A stretch of DNA of 64,000 nucleotides from Petaurus breviceps papuanus. Taxonomy: Eukaryota > Chordata > Mammalia > Diprotodontia > Petauridae. Below the pieces are notes generated by a model. It searched no databases. It saw nothing but the letters and a program-made list of their open reading frames with translations, and was not told where the DNA came from. The stretch spans positions 25,219,388 through 25,283,387 of the forward strand of contig JAMXIF010000042.1 of NCBI GenBank assembly GCA_028583685.1, given 5' to 3'. The translations under genes and the position numbers were made by a program. Positions 33,465-44,447 of this stretch are shown here, in pieces. Position 1 is the first letter of the stretch; the number at the start of each line of letters is the position of its first letter.

Positions 33465-33847
33465 TGGGGTGGCCAGGTAGTGCAGTGAGTATTATATATA
33501 ACGTCCCAATTGCTTAGGGACGGCCAGGTGACTCAGCGAGTAAGAGCACCGGCCCCAGAGTCGGGATGACCTGGGGATTGAATCCATGCTCAGACACTTA
33601 CCACCACACCCAGAAATAACTGGCTGTGTAACCTTGAGCAAGTTACTTAACCCCAATTGCTTAGGGGAGGCCAGGTGGCTCAGCGAATAAGAGCACCGGC
33701 TCCAGTATCAGGATGACCTGGGGATCAAATCTGGGCCCAGATACTCAGCACCACACCCAGAAATAACTGACCGTGTAACCTTGAGCAAGTTACTTAACCC
33801 CAATTGCTTAAAAAAAAAACACAACAAAAAACAAACAAATAAACAAA
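33465..33847 (+). repeat. Trimeric WSINE1-like SINE inserted as one unit
   Basis: Three head-to-tail monomers: an internally deleted one (33465-33517, ggggtggccaggtagtgcag...cccaattgctta), then two near-complete ones (33518-33662 and 33663-33810), each starting GGCCAGGTGRCTCAGCG and ending CCCCAATTGCTTA. Only the last carries an A-rich tail. One perfect 15-bp duplication, AAGAATGAATTGGTG (33450-33464 and 33848-33862), encloses all three, so the trimer moved as a single transcript. Confidence 0.85.
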
Positions 33848-33862
33848 AAGAATGAATTGGTG

Positions 33863-34008
33863 GGGCAGCCAGGTGGTGCAGTAAGAGCGCTGGCCCTGGC
33901 GTCGGGAGACGCGGGATCAGTTCCATCCTCAGATACTTGGTACCCACACAAAATAACTGGCCGTGTAACCTTGAGGAAGTTACTTAGCCCCAATTGCTTT
34001 AAAAAAAT
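33863..34008 (+). repeat. Monomeric WSINE1-like SINE
   Basis: gcagccaggtggtgcagtaa, gcgctggccctggcgtcggg, cgtgtaaccttgaggaagtt and ccccaattgctttaaaaaaa. It inserted beside the trimer's right-hand duplication; aattggt is repeated after its tail. Confidence 0.85.
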
Positions 34009-34224
34009 TAATTGGTAGAGGAAATACTGGATCCATAGAGGCAAAATAGGAAGTAAGTCATTTAGGAACATTGAGGGCCTAAACTATGGTGGTGGCAGTG
34101 TGAGTGGAAAGGAGAGAGGGGATGCAAGACATGTTATGGAGGTGAAATAGATAGGACTTGACAACTGATTGAATGTGGGGGTGGGGAGGAGAAAAAGGGA
34201 AGAGTCAAGTTTCTTAAAAAAAAA

Positions 34225-34625
34225 ACCTGGTTTTTCCCCTTTTCTATTTATAAGCATTTCTTTTCTTTCCCTTTTGTTCTCTACCCCCTCCCCCAACAGT
34301 ACAAAAAACAACAACAACAAAGCCCTCCCTATAAACATGCATAGTCAAGTGAAGTCAATTGCCCCATGGGCCCTATCCAAAAATGTATGTCTCAGTCTGT
34401 ATTTTGAGTCCATCACCCCCTTTCAGGACGTAGGCATCAGGCATCATCTTCAGCATTTGGAATCATGGGATTGTCATTTCATTGATCAGGATTTTAGAAT
34501 CTTTCTGAGTTATTTCTCTTTATTTGGAGGATGTCATTATATAAATTATTCTCTTGGTTCTGCTCACTTCACGCTGTATCAGTTCATACAAATCTTCCCA
34601 TTTTTAAATTTCTAAAATTTCTAAC
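34225..34625 (-). mobile_element. L1 3' UTR end, antisense
   Basis: ttggttctgctcacttcacg, gtatcagttcatacaaatct and the pyrimidine-rich tttctttcccttttgttctc tail belong to a marsupial L1 3' end. It splits the old repeat. Confidence 0.7.
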
Positions 34626-34910
34626 CTAGATGACTGGAAGTATGGAAAAGAAAGGAAAAGAAAGGAAGGGATTTTGGAAGAGGGATGGATTCGGGAATGA
34701 AAAAGAGGAGTTCAGTTTTGGACATATTGAATTTGAGGTGTCTTAAAGATATCCAGTTGGAGATGTGAGCATTGGGCCTAATTTGGAAATTGTCTAAATA
34801 AAGGGAGCAACTGAACCCTTGGGAACAAATGAAATCACTAAGGCAGAGAGTGTAGCAAGGGAAGAAAAGGGGGTCCAGAGCACAGCCTTGGGGAAGCCAC
34901 ATTTAGGAGA

Positions 34911-35619
34911 CCAGAGCTATATCTTCCTTTGTTTTATACTTATTTGCATAGGGGAATTTCACTTCTTTTATTTGTAATTAAGTTAATAGTATTTGATTCC
35001 TATAGGGAAGCTTGGTCCATTTAGGACTGTTGGAAACATAAGCAGTGTCTTCCCATTATAAGCTTAAAGTCCAACAGTTACTTTTTATTTTAATTAGAGG
35101 AGAAGGGCTCACAGCTGCCTGTACTAGAGAAATTATCCCCTGGGTGCCACCATCTAGTATTAGGTGCAGTACGCATGGTTAGAAGCTGACCCCTGGGTGT
35201 TTGAAACAGAGTGTTCTGAGATTGGCATAGGGAGCGTGGGCTAAATATTAGTGATGAGCTTTGGAGAATGGGCTTTGTGAGGGAGTGTGTCTGTGTTGGG
35301 GTGAGGATCCTTAAGAAATAGGAGGATGCATTTCAAACCTTTAGATATATATTCCCAGGAATTTAGGGTGACTTTCATTTATGGGATTATGGGGATGGTT
35401 GAGAATTGAAGCAATATAAGGAGTTGGCATTAAGACCCAGAGGAATTAAATGAGTTAGCTAGCTAATAAGTAGAGTTGGAAGGTCTTCTAACTTTAAGGC
35501 ATATTCTCTTTGCACAAGTTCAACCAACATCTTTTATTTTGCTTCAAGTCTGAGCTCTAGTTGCATTTGCTAAAGTTTCATATTTTGCTGCATGTGGAAT
35601 ATCCTTATTTGGTCATGAC
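34911..35619. other. Unique DNA, nothing recognised
   Basis: No repeat or exon could be supported in these 709 bases. Confidence 0.4.
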
Positions 35620-35835
35620 TTTAATGGAGAAGCAGTGTGGTATTATAGCTAGAATGCTGAACTTTGAGTCACGAAGAGTTGGGTTAGAATCTGGCCTCAA
35701 ACATTTACTGGCTGTGTGATCCTGAACAAGTCACTTTGCTTCTCTAGGAATTGGTTTCCTTGTCTATAAAATGAGGGGGCTGAATTTGACCTCTCAGGTC
35801 CATTTGCCTCTATATCTATGTTCCTATGACCCCAT
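35620..35835 (+). repeat. MIR-type SINE
   Basis: gagaagcagtgtggtattat, tttactggctgtgtgatcc, ttccttgtctataaaatgag and a tgacctctcaggtccattt tail. Confidence 0.8.
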
Positions 35836-35944
35836 GAATTATGGTGAAGTTTGGAAATATGTGGAAAATGTGCCACATTTCTTGGAAGTCTGTGCCCAGT
35901 CCAAACTGCTAAGTAAGTCATCTTCATCATTACCAAACTTTTCG

Positions 35945-36830
35945 TTCTTTCTTTGGTGTCTTCAGTAGACACAGGGAAGTTCAGAGGAGGGGTGGGTTTG
36001 GGGAAAAGGAGAATTAGTTCTGTTTTGAATATATTGAGTTTGAGATGCCTGTGGGGGACACCCATTTTGATATATGTGATAGGCAATGGGTGGAATTCAG
36101 GAGATTAGATCTAGCTATGTAGATTTGCACAGATATAGAAGTTTAACCTATGGAAACTGATGAGCTGACCCAGTGAGAGAGTGCAGAAAGAAAAGGGAAG
36201 AGGATGCAAGGAAGTACCTTGCCTAGAGTTAGTGGGCATGCTATGAATGGTGATCCAACAAAGGAAACTGAGCTGTTAGAAGTCAGACAGGTCGGGTGAC
36301 TAGGCGGCTCAGTGAATAGAGCACCAGCCCTGGAGTCAGGAGGACCTGAGTTCAAATCCGGCCTCAGACACTTAACACAAAAAAACTAGCTGTGTGACCT
36401 TGGGCAGTCACTTAACCCCAATTGCCCTCCAAGAAAACAAACAAACAAACAAACAAACAAAAAGAAGTCAGACAGGTAGCAAGAAGGAGAACCCTCCTAG
36501 TCAACAGTATCAGTTGCTGCAGAGAGGTCAAGATAGATGAAAACCGAGGAAATGGCATTAGATTTGGCAATGCAGAGATCCTTTGGAACTATAGAGAGAA
36601 CAGTTTTAATTGAACAATGAGGTCAGAAGCCAGGTTGAGATGGATTTAGAAGTAAATGAGGGGAGAAGAAATAGAGGCAATGGGAGTAGACAGATTTTTT
36701 TTAAGGAGTTTTGCTGGGAAAGATTTGAGAAGTATACAAATAGCTTGATGGGTTGTGTGAGGGATGGTGAGAGGTTTTTAAACATAGGTGAGACTTGGGT
36801 ATGTTTGTAGAGAGCCATGATAGGGAGACT
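35945..36830 (+). repeat. Long ancient repeat of unassigned class, copy II (interrupted)
   Basis: Blocks 35945-36292 and 36478-36830: ttagttctgttttgaatata, gagtttgagatgcctgtg, ttgctgcagagaggtcaaga, tagatttggcaatgcagaga and tgaggtcagaagccaggttg. It overlaps the end of copy I and extends further 3'. The gap is a SINE with exact duplications. Confidence 0.5.
36293..36462 (+). repeat. WSINE1-like SINE
   Basis: ggcggctcagtgaatagagc, ctggagtcaggaggacctga, gagttcaaatccggcctcag and ccccaattgccctccaag, then an (AAAC)n tail. Perfect 15-bp duplication AGAAGTCAGACAGGT at 36278-36292 and 36463-36477. A young copy. Confidence 0.95.
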
Positions 36831-36949
36831 GGAGTCATGTAGACCCAGTCCTGACATCAACTCATCTATTAATTTAGTCTGTAATTTTAACGAATCATTC
36901 AAATACTCTATTTCCTGTAATGTCTACTACTCATGGAATGCTGAAAGTG

Positions 36950-37125
36950 TTAGGCACCTTAGATGTCTTAGAGTTCAATGCAGTCATTTTGGGGATGGGA
37001 AAATTAAAGTGGAGATAGAATAAAGTCCAATGTCACATGTTCAGTGTCAGACCTGGGATTTGAACTGAAGACTTTTGATTCCATATCCAGAGCTATAATC
37101 TACTATACAATTGTGCCTTCTGATA
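36950..37125 (-). repeat. MIR
   Basis: gggatgggaaaattaaagtg and cagacctgggatttgaactg in reverse MIR order. Confidence 0.6.
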
Positions 37126-37139
37126 GGTTCATTTCCTTC

Positions 37140-38590
37140 ATTTTTTTCTGATCAGATGAAGTCTTACCAATAGAATTGCTAGGCTGAAAGGTGTGATTGG
37201 TTTTGGGAGCTTTATTGAATATTGCCATATTGCTCTCAGAAATATTTATACCATTCTACAATCTCACCCACAATGTATTAGAGTGTCTGTTTCCCTATAG
37301 CACTACCAACATTGGATTTTATTTCATTTTATTGCTGTTTTTGTCATCTAGTGGAGGTGAAGTGCTATTTTACTGCCGCCTTAATTTTCATTTCCCTGAT
37401 TATTAGAGACTTTGAGCATCTTTTCATGTGGTTATTAAGTTTCTATTTCCTCTATAAATTGTCTACTCGTGCCCTTTCGCCATTGCCCCATTGGGAAGCA
37501 TGTATTATTAATCTTACAGGATTTATTTTCTTGTAGATTCTGGGTGTCAAAACTTTCTCTGACGTATTTGTTGCAGATATTTTCCTTCATTCACTTTCTT
37601 GATTTTAAATTTTAGACATGAGAGGTAGGGTGGCAGAGTTGGTAGGAAATCTGGATTCCAATGGCCCTTACCAGTTATGTGACCAAGGACAAGTGTGCTT
37701 CTGAGCGCCCCAAAATCCTGGTTAAAACAGAGCTGCTCACCTCACCTGTGTAAAGTAGAAGAGGTTTGCTTGTGAGAATTCTCTACAGTGATAAAATCAT
37801 AGGTCCAGATCCACATTCCCTGACCCCCAAAAAGTTTGGGGTACATTGCTTTTGTGGTGTGATAACCTTTTATTTTGTCTGGTCAGACTTATTGGTTTTG
37901 TCCCTGATATTATCCTCCTTAGCTTGATTAATAAAAATTCCCTTCTACATAGATGAAATTATTCTTTGATTTTTCTTTATTATAAATATATTTTTCTTTA
38001 TCATTAATATATTCTGTCATTCTTATATTCTTTTATTTATTTTTTCCAGTTTTAAGAGTGATTAAAAAGTTTATTTAGATCATTGAACCACTTGGAGTTT
38101 GTTGTGTGAAATAATAAAAACACAAATCCAGGCAACTTTTCCCCCCATGCAGTCCTCTACGTTTCCAGTAATTTTTATAGAATAGCAATTCCATTCTCCA
38201 ATATTTTTAAAGCATGTTTATCAAGCATCAACCTTTTGTATACACTGGGTTCTATTTCTAATTTCAGTATTCTGTTCCACTGATGTCTTTTTCCATTTTC
38301 CCAATGCCAGACTGTTTTTATAATTATTGCTTGGTAGTACATTTTTCTGATCTGTGAATGTAGTTCCCGTCACTGTTTTTTTTTCTTTTTTCGTAGTTCT
38401 TGACATTCTTGTCCGTCTGTTTCTCCATATGGATTTTGTTATGACTTTCTCTAATTCTATTGGTGTTTTCATCAGAATTATATTAATTCTGTAAGTTGGT
38501 TTGGGAAGGATTGACATTTTTACTCAGGAGGAGGAACTATCTCCCTCCATTTGTTCAATTCTTCCTTGATTTCTGTCAGAATCAGTTTGA
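37140..38590 (-). mobile_element. Old L1 ORF2 C-terminal region and 3' part, antisense
   Basis: gaattgctaggctgaaaggt, acaatctcacccacaatgta, tttcatttccctgattatta, tagattctgggtgtcaaaac, tattctgttccactgatgtc, ccaatgccagactgttttta and tctgtaagttggtttgggaa follow the antisense order of mammalian L1 ORF2. Strongly diverged, so old. Confidence 0.75.
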
Positions 38591-38619
38591 AGTTGTCTTT
38601 GTCTGGTTCTCTTGTAAGT

Positions 38620-39140
38620 CACAAGAAAGGCTGGCACTAGATTTGGTGTCAGGAAGCCTTGAGTTCAAAACCAGCCTCCAACATTTACTGTTGTGTCACA
38701 GGACAAGTGTGATTCTGGTCAAGTCCCTTAATCTCTGTCTCAATTTCCTCATTTGTTAAATAGGGCAGCTAGGTGTTGCAGTGTGCCAGGCATAAAGTCA
38801 GAAAGACTTGTCTTCCTTAGTTAGAGTCCAGCGATAGACTATTACTAGCTGTGTGACCCTGGGGAAGTCACTTAGCTCTGTTTGCCTCAGTTTCCTCATC
38901 TGTAAAATGAGCTGGAGAAGGACATAGCAATCAACGCCAGTATCTTTGCCGAGAAAAAAAACCAAATGGGGTCACAAAGAATTGGACACAGCTGAACCAC
39001 CATTACCACAACCACCACCCAACACCCACCAAAACAGCAAAAATGGTGATAATAATAGCATCTGCCTTTCAGGGTTATTTTGGGGATAAATTGAGAAAAT
39101 ATTAGCAAAGTACTTCATGAATCATTAGTTAATGTTCAGA
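38620..39140 (+). repeat. MIR-type SINE split by a younger SINE
   Basis: Left part 38620-38762 has ccttgagttcaaaaccagcc and caatttcctcatttgttaaa. Right part from about 39030 has gtgataataatagcatctgc and agcaaagtacttcatgaa. Confidence 0.7.
38763..39003 (+). repeat. Marsupial tRNA-derived SINE
   Basis: gggcagctaggtgttgcagt, ttactagctgtgtgaccctg, tttcctcatctgtaaaatga, ccagtatctttgccgag and ggggtcacaaagaattggac, inserted in the MIR at 38620. Confidence 0.9.
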
Positions 39141-39285
39141 CTTGTGATTTATTTAGTCATTATTATAAAGAATATTTTCTTTGAGCATCTCTTCTTGATT
39201 GTGTCATATAGAAAAACATGATTCTGTGGATGTGTCTCATGTCTTGATTATTTTACTAAAGTCATATCACCTCCACTAATTTTTT

Positions 39286-39444
39286 TTTGCCTTTTTTGGA
39301 GGGCAATTGGAGTTAAGTAACTTGCTCAAGGTTACACGGCTAGTATTTTTGTGTGGGTGTTAAGTGTCTCAGGCCACAACCGAACTTGGGTTCTCCTGAC
39401 TCCAGGGCCAGTGCTTTACTCACTATGGCACCTAGCCGCCCCGC
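39286..39444 (-). repeat. WSINE1-like SINE
   Basis: Reverse copy: gccttttttggagggcaatt, tgctcaaggttacacggcta, tcctgactccagggccagtg and ggcacctagccgccccg. Perfect 16-bp duplication CCTCCACTAATTTTTT at 39270-39285 and 39445-39460. Confidence 0.95.
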
Positions 39445-39460
39445 CCTCCACTAATTTTTT

Positions 39461-40400
39461 ACTGTTAGTTTTTTTCTATGTATATAATAATTTTCTTCTG
39501 GATATAGGTACTTTAACTTCTTCATTGCCAAAGCATTTTATTATCTGTTTAAATGCCTTGTAGTTATTGCTAAGGATTCTAAAACTATTAAGTAGTGGAG
39601 TGAGAGCTGACATCCCTGTTTAACACCTGTTCTCTTAATCTTGTTTTTATTGATAGCTTTGGTTTTTATATCTCATATAATTTTTTTATGTTTATATATT
39701 CCAAATATATATCTTCCCTCTCCCCTATCCAGGGAGCCATCCTTTGAAACAAAGAGGTAAAAAGAAAGAGTCGAACAACAGTTTACAAAACCAACACATC
39801 CGCTGTGTACATGTAATATTTCATGCCCTAAATCTCCCACTTCTATAAAGAGTGAAAGGTACTAATTTTTAAAAATAGGAACTTTTCTATTGTCTCCATG
39901 TCGTATATGATATTAGCTCATAGCCATATATATGTGCATACATAATATTATAGAAATATTCTTTTCCCATATTTTAATGTTCTTGACATTTAGTAGTGTA
40001 TTTTATTAAAGATTTCTCTACATCTAGTGATATGATGATATAGGTTTTACTTTTCCTCTTGTTGATATAATTTACTGTATTGATTGCTTTTCTGGTATCA
40101 AACCGTCCTTGAATCATATTGATAAATCCTCCTTGGTCATGACAGGTATTTTTCAATAGACTTATGTATTCTATCTGCAGCTATTTTATTTAATATTTTC
40201 ATGTCAATATTCCTTAATGATATTGGTCTATAACGTTATCTCTCAGTTTTGTCTTTGTTTGGGTTAGGGATAAAAACCAAATTTGCCTCATAAAGGAGCT
40301 GGGTACCCTAGCATCTTTTCCTATCCTTTTTAAACAGTCCATATAGCATAGATATTACTGGGTATTTAAAAGGTGGGCAGAATTTTTGTTTTGGGCCTGA
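39461..40400 (-). mobile_element. L1 ORF2 RT-region fragment, antisense, interrupted
   Basis: gatttctctacatctagtga, catattgataaatcctcctt, gatattggtctataacgtta and cataaaggagctgggtaccc are antisense L1 reverse-transcriptase sequence. The part before 39690 (gagctgacatccctgtttaa) belongs to the same element. Confidence 0.7.
39690..39960 (-). mobile_element. L1 3' UTR piece nested in an older L1
   Basis: ccctctcccctatccaggga, gagccatcctttgaaacaaa and ttacaaaaccaacacatccg resemble the marsupial L1 3' UTR. It interrupts antisense RT sequence. Confidence 0.5.
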
Positions 40401-40609
40401 TATATTTAAAATACAAAGTATTATAAACAGTATCAGCATCAACAAAAACAATCATAGCAACAGGAAGACCAAAATCTTACACCAAGTCTCACTCCTTCAA
40501 AAACAAGAATCTGTTGCATTAACAAATAAAAAATAAGCAAAGAAAATGCTTTTTTTTTCTGTGTCCCCATTCCACTCTTTTGTTCCAATTTTGGCCCTCT
40601 GTTTTTAAC

Positions 40610-41130
40610 CTAGAGCATGAGTTTTTTCTTTTTATCTCCAAGCTGCCTTTTTAGTACTATTTCATATCAGTACTCATGTTGTCTTATTAAAACAGTCCAA
40701 CTACTATCTGGTCAAATTGTACTCTCCCACCTCTATTTAAGGCCTTTCCTTATGCCTCGAATATACTCTCTTATCAATTCTGCCTTTCAGAATCTTTCCC
40801 TCCATTCAAGGCTTAAGACAGGGATTAATCTCTTTTATGAAATATTACCTGATTCACTCAGTTAAACTTTATCTCTTCGCCATTTTCTTATGGAACTTCA
40901 TTTAGATTTCTTTTTTGCTCCTATTATACTCTCCCTTGTATCACAATACATATGTGCATCATATGTGTATATATATATAACATATATGCACTTGTATATC
41001 TTTTCCTTCCCTATCTCCCACGGGATTATACATATGTGTTTTAAAATCATTTTTGTATTCTCAGCACCTAGACCATCGCCTTGCATATAGTAAGTGCTTA
41101 ATAAATGTTTGTGACTTGAATTGAATAAAG
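40610..41130 (+). repeat. L2 LINE 3' end
   Basis: gcctttccttatgcctcg, cattttcttatggaacttc, cctatctcccacgggattat, tattctcagcacctagacc and agtaagtgcttaataaatgt in L2 order, with an AT microsatellite near 40970. Confidence 0.8.
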
Positions 41131-41184
41131 GTTTTGCACTGATTTTGATTGTTGTTACCTCTGTTCTATGATATATTGTGTGTG

Positions 41185-41300
41185 ATGACTTATAAAATGC
41201 TTCACATACATTATCGCATTTAATCCTTACAACAACGTTGTGTGATAGTGTAAGCATTATTAACCCCATTTTGCAGCAGAATAAACTGGTGGTCACAGAA
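41185..41300 (-). repeat. MIR fragment
   Basis: gcttcacatacattatcgca, tttaatccttacaacaacg and ccccattttgcagcagaata. Confidence 0.7.
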
Positions 41301-41304
41301 ATTG

Positions 41305-41540
41305 AGCAAAGTGTCTAAGCTTGGAGTCAAGGAGACCTGAGTTCAAGGTCTGCCTCAGACAATTACTAGCTGTGTGATCAGGGCAAGTCATGTAACGTTT
41401 CTCAGCTTGAGTTTCCTCAAATGTGAAATAAGGATGAGAAGAGCATCTGTTTCACAGAATGTTATGAAGATATGTAAGATAAACTTTCATTAAGTGCTTT
41501 GCAAATCTCAAAGTGCTTTATAAATTTTAGCTATTGTCCT
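41305..41540 (+). repeat. Marsupial tRNA-derived SINE / MIR
   Basis: tggagtcaaggagacctgag, acaattactagctgtgtgat, gagtttcctcaaatgtgaa and agtgctttgcaaatctcaa. Confidence 0.8.
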
Positions 41541-41820
41541 AGTTGGCAACCAGGTGGCAGAGTGGATAGAGGGCTGAGCCTGGGGTCTTCCTGAGAAGAC
41601 TCATCGTCCTGAGTTCAAATCCAGCCTCAGACACTCACTAGCTGTGTGACCCTGGGCAAGTCACTTAACCTTCTGTCTACCTCAGTTTCCTCAACTGTCA
41701 TATGAGGATCACAATATCACCTACCTTGGAGGGTTGTTGTGAGCATCAAATGAGATATTTATAAAATGCTGAGCACAGTGCCTGGAATAGTTTGTGTTTA
41801 ATAGATGGTTATTCCCTTCT
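41541..41820 (+). repeat. Marsupial tRNA-derived SINE
   Basis: ggcaaccaggtggcagagtg, cctgagttcaaatccagcct, agctgtgtgaccctgggcaa, gagggttgttgtgagcatc and gagcacagtgcctggaatag. Close to consensus. Confidence 0.9.
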
Positions 41821-41939
41821 CCTGTTCTTTGAAGTGCCAAAATTCTGGACTTTAGCAAGGCATCTTATAAGCCATCCAGGCCCACAGCATAGGCCTATGA
41901 GTTCACCATTAACCTTATCTTGTGTAGGTTCCTCCTATT

Positions 41940-42066
41940 TCTATATACATGCATGCCCACAATGGTCTTTAGAAGTGAGGATTATTTTCGTGTGTCTATC
42001 TCCCCTTTGCATCCTCAGGATAGACCCTTACACATAGTAGGCTTTTGATAACTTGGTTGAATTTGA
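41940..42066 (+). repeat. L2 LINE 3' tip
   Basis: gtgtctatctcccctttgca, tcctcaggatagacccttac and catagtaggcttttgataac. Confidence 0.65.
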
Positions 42067-42761
42067 ATTGGCTTTCTCATTTTCTCGAGCTTCTGTTATT
42101 CTAATGATATGGCAGAATTAAAATTTCATTCAAGATCACTTCTCATTACACACCTTTTGAAGTTGTCAAGGGTACATCGACTAAGTCAAAGCCCTAATTT
42201 TTTCCAGGTTCCAGCTGTTAATTTATCAATTTCTTTGTCTGTATTTAACTGTCTCACACAGCTAGTGACAGCTGGTTCCTCACAGTCAAAACAACCACAT
42301 CATGGGAGGATTTGGAGGTTTTCCATGAGAGGCTAGTTAAATATGTCACTAACTCCTCATTTAATGGTTTAATAAACTTCCCGGGCCAGAGAAGTAATTT
42401 GCCCAAGCACTCTTTATATTCCACGTAAAAAGATGTTAGTTCGACTTCTCTATTGTGCTAATCACTTATCTTCATTCAGTTGGAAACACACATGTAAAAG
42501 GGTCAAGTCAACCCAGAAGAGATACTGATACAGAAGTCTAAATAAAAATACCTTTTATACCATCAAAGGAAGTACATTAAGAAAGCACTTTGTAACGTCA
42601 CCTCATAAAGCAAGACCTTATTGTTGACTTGTCATGTACTGGCAGTCCCTTTTTTCCATCCTTATTTCCTTTACTCTTAGGATTACAAAACTGGTAGAAG
42701 ATAGAAATGTGTTACTATATTTTCTCTATATATTTTGAATTTGATTAGATCTAACAAGTGT
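42067..42761. other. Unique DNA, nothing recognised
   Basis: No repeat or exon could be supported. A possible home for conserved noncoding sequence. Confidence 0.4.
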
Positions 42762-42998
42762 TTGTTGTGGTTCAGTCATTTCAGTCATGTCTGACTCTTT
42801 GTGACCCAATACTGGAGTGGTTTGCCATTTCCTTCTCCAGCTCATTTTACAGATGAGGAAACTGAGGCAAACAGGGTTAAGTGACTTGTCCAGGGTCACA
42901 CAGCTAGTAAGTGTCTGAGGTCAGATTTGAACTCAGGAAGATGAATCTTCCTGACTCTATTCTCAGCCCTTTACCCACTTTGCCACCTACCTGGCCTA
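42762..42998 (-). repeat. Marsupial tRNA-derived SINE
   Basis: gtcatgtctgactctttgtg, gtttgccatttccttctcca, acagatgaggaaactgaggc, cacacagctagtaagtgtct and ctacctggcc. Near consensus. Confidence 0.95.
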
Positions 42999-42999
42999 G

Positions 43000-43215
43000 C
43001 ATTTATTAGGTACCTGTTTAATAAGCTAGCATATGTTTTAGAGGCCAGAGATTAAAAAAAAAGATGTAAATGAAGTAGTTTCCCTCAAGGAACTTACATT
43101 CTAGGGTAAAGAGAAATAAAATGTGTAGAAAGGTAAGTAAATACCTATCAGCCAGTCAATATTATTAGATGACTAATGTGTGCTAGACATTGTTCTGAGC
43201 ACTAATCATAAGAAT
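43000..43215 (+). repeat. L2-like fragments
   Basis: gcatttattaggtacctgtt, ccctcaaggaacttacattc and a second start gactaatgtgtgctagacat at about 43170. Confidence 0.55.
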
Positions 43216-43259
43216 GTAGCATATACAGAAAAATTTTGGAGTGAGGACACGCCACCAGT

Positions 43260-43435
43260 AACTGGGGGTCATATTAGAGCTACAGGGACCTTGGAGGTCA
43301 CCCAGTCCAACCTTCTCATTTTACAAGTGAGGAAAATGAGGCCCACAGTGGTTAAGTGACTAGTCTAAGGTCACCCAGCTAGTGAGTGGCATAGGTAACT
43401 CCACAGTCTTGTATTCTTTCTATTGTATCACAGTG
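43260..43435 (-). repeat. MIR
   Basis: ccttctcattttacaagtga, ggaaaatgaggcccacagtg and ggtcacccagctagtgagtg. Confidence 0.75.
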
Positions 43436-43834
43436 TTTCTAGATGACTCTTTTACCGCTCCCCTCCCCCATCCATTCCACTGTCTTCATGACCTTTCCTC
43501 ATTCTCTTTACCGAAACCTACTCTCTGGAAGTGTTCTTATAAACTTATTCACACCAAGATAAAATTAATTGATACAGCTCAAACAGTCCCTTTTCTAGAG
43601 GCATTTGACTCCAGTCTGAGGTATGATTCTGTATATCAAATTTAAGGCATGCACAAAATGGTGTAAGGGACTTGTTGATTTATATTTAGTATGGGCAGTT
43701 TCCCTGAATCCCTGAAGTCATGGTGTGTAAGCACTACTTACTTTGCCTACCAGAATGTCTGGCCCTGGTTGTGAGTATAAGGCTGACTTCTAAATTGTTC
43801 AAACTTCATCTTAAGAGTTGTCAGTTCACTCAGG
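43436..43834. other. Unique DNA, nothing recognised
   Basis: An 87-codon frame (43382-43645) has no motif and is not called. Confidence 0.4.
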
Positions 43835-43846
43835 AATAACTGGGTG

Positions 43847-44019
43847 TGGGGCGGCTAGGTGGTGCAGTGAATAGAGCACTGGCCCTGGAGTCAGGAGTAC
43901 CTGAGTTCAAATCCAGCCTCAGACACTTAACACAAAAACTAGCAGTGTGACCTTGGGCAAGTTACTTATTAATAACTTATTAATAACCCCAACTGCCCTC
44001 CAAAAAGCAAAAAAAAATT
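43847..44019 (+). repeat. WSINE1-like SINE
   Basis: gcggctaggtggtgcagtga, ctggccctggagtcaggagt, gttcaaatccagcctcagac and actgccctccaaaaagc. Perfect 12-bp duplication AATAACTGGGTG at 43835-43846 and 44020-44031. A short internal duplication of acttattaata is private to this copy. Confidence 0.95.
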
Positions 44020-44031
44020 AATAACTGGGTG

Positions 44032-44447
44032 TTCAGATGTTTTTGTTCTTCATTCTCCAAGAGGAGCATGACATCAGGAAGGTGATGCCATGACTTACAA
44101 GTGAATTAGATTTAAGTGAGGCAAGAATGTGCAGTCACCAGCCTCACTTTCTCCTCTGGAACCATCTGAATCCAGTGTCAATATATAGATCAGAATGACT
44201 GGAAATCTGGAAATGGCCCCAGATGCAGTGGGAGAACCTGGCTTTTTTAAGCTAAGGTCTTTCCCAGGTCTCAGTTTGACTGAGACAATGCCCATTCAGT
44301 GATTAAGGCTAGGTAAGAAATGAGACAAAGAATGACCTCCCTTACCTAGCCACCAGTTGCATATCTTTGTGTTTGGTCCACAAATCAGTGACCCTCTGTA
44401 TTTACAAGTCTCTAAGCATATCCTGGTAATACATATACTGTTATTTT
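44032..44447. other. Unique DNA, nothing recognised
   Basis: No repeat or exon could be supported. Confidence 0.4.

Larger units (their letters stand above)
32640..34910 (+). repeat. Long ancient repeat of unassigned class, copy I (interrupted)
   Basis: Collinear blocks are 32640-32949, 33116-33180, 34015-34222 and 34626-34910. Diagnostic words are gattgtgaaggactttaact, ggtattggggagtcactc, aggacttgacaactgattga and gttcagttttggacatattg. Between the blocks sit a MITE, a 7SL copy, two SINE insertions and an L1 end. The second copy at 35945 overlaps the last block, which shows a real family. I recall this consensus as dispersed in mammals but cannot name it. Confidence 0.5.

Noticed and set aside
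34169-34615. 148-codon plus-strand frame
   Set aside because: It crosses from the old unassigned repeat into an antisense L1 3' UTR; not a gene.
35697-36086. 129-codon minus-strand frame
   Set aside because: It covers a MIR-type SINE and the start of an old repeat; antisense readings of SINEs often stay open.
36293-36462. tRNA gene suggested by A-box and B-box words
   Set aside because: These are promoter boxes of tRNA-derived SINEs. There is no cloverleaf with acceptor pairing, and target duplications flank the unit.
40898-41296. 132-codon minus-strand frame
   Set aside because: It spans an L2 3' end, an AT microsatellite and a MIR, all noncoding repeats.
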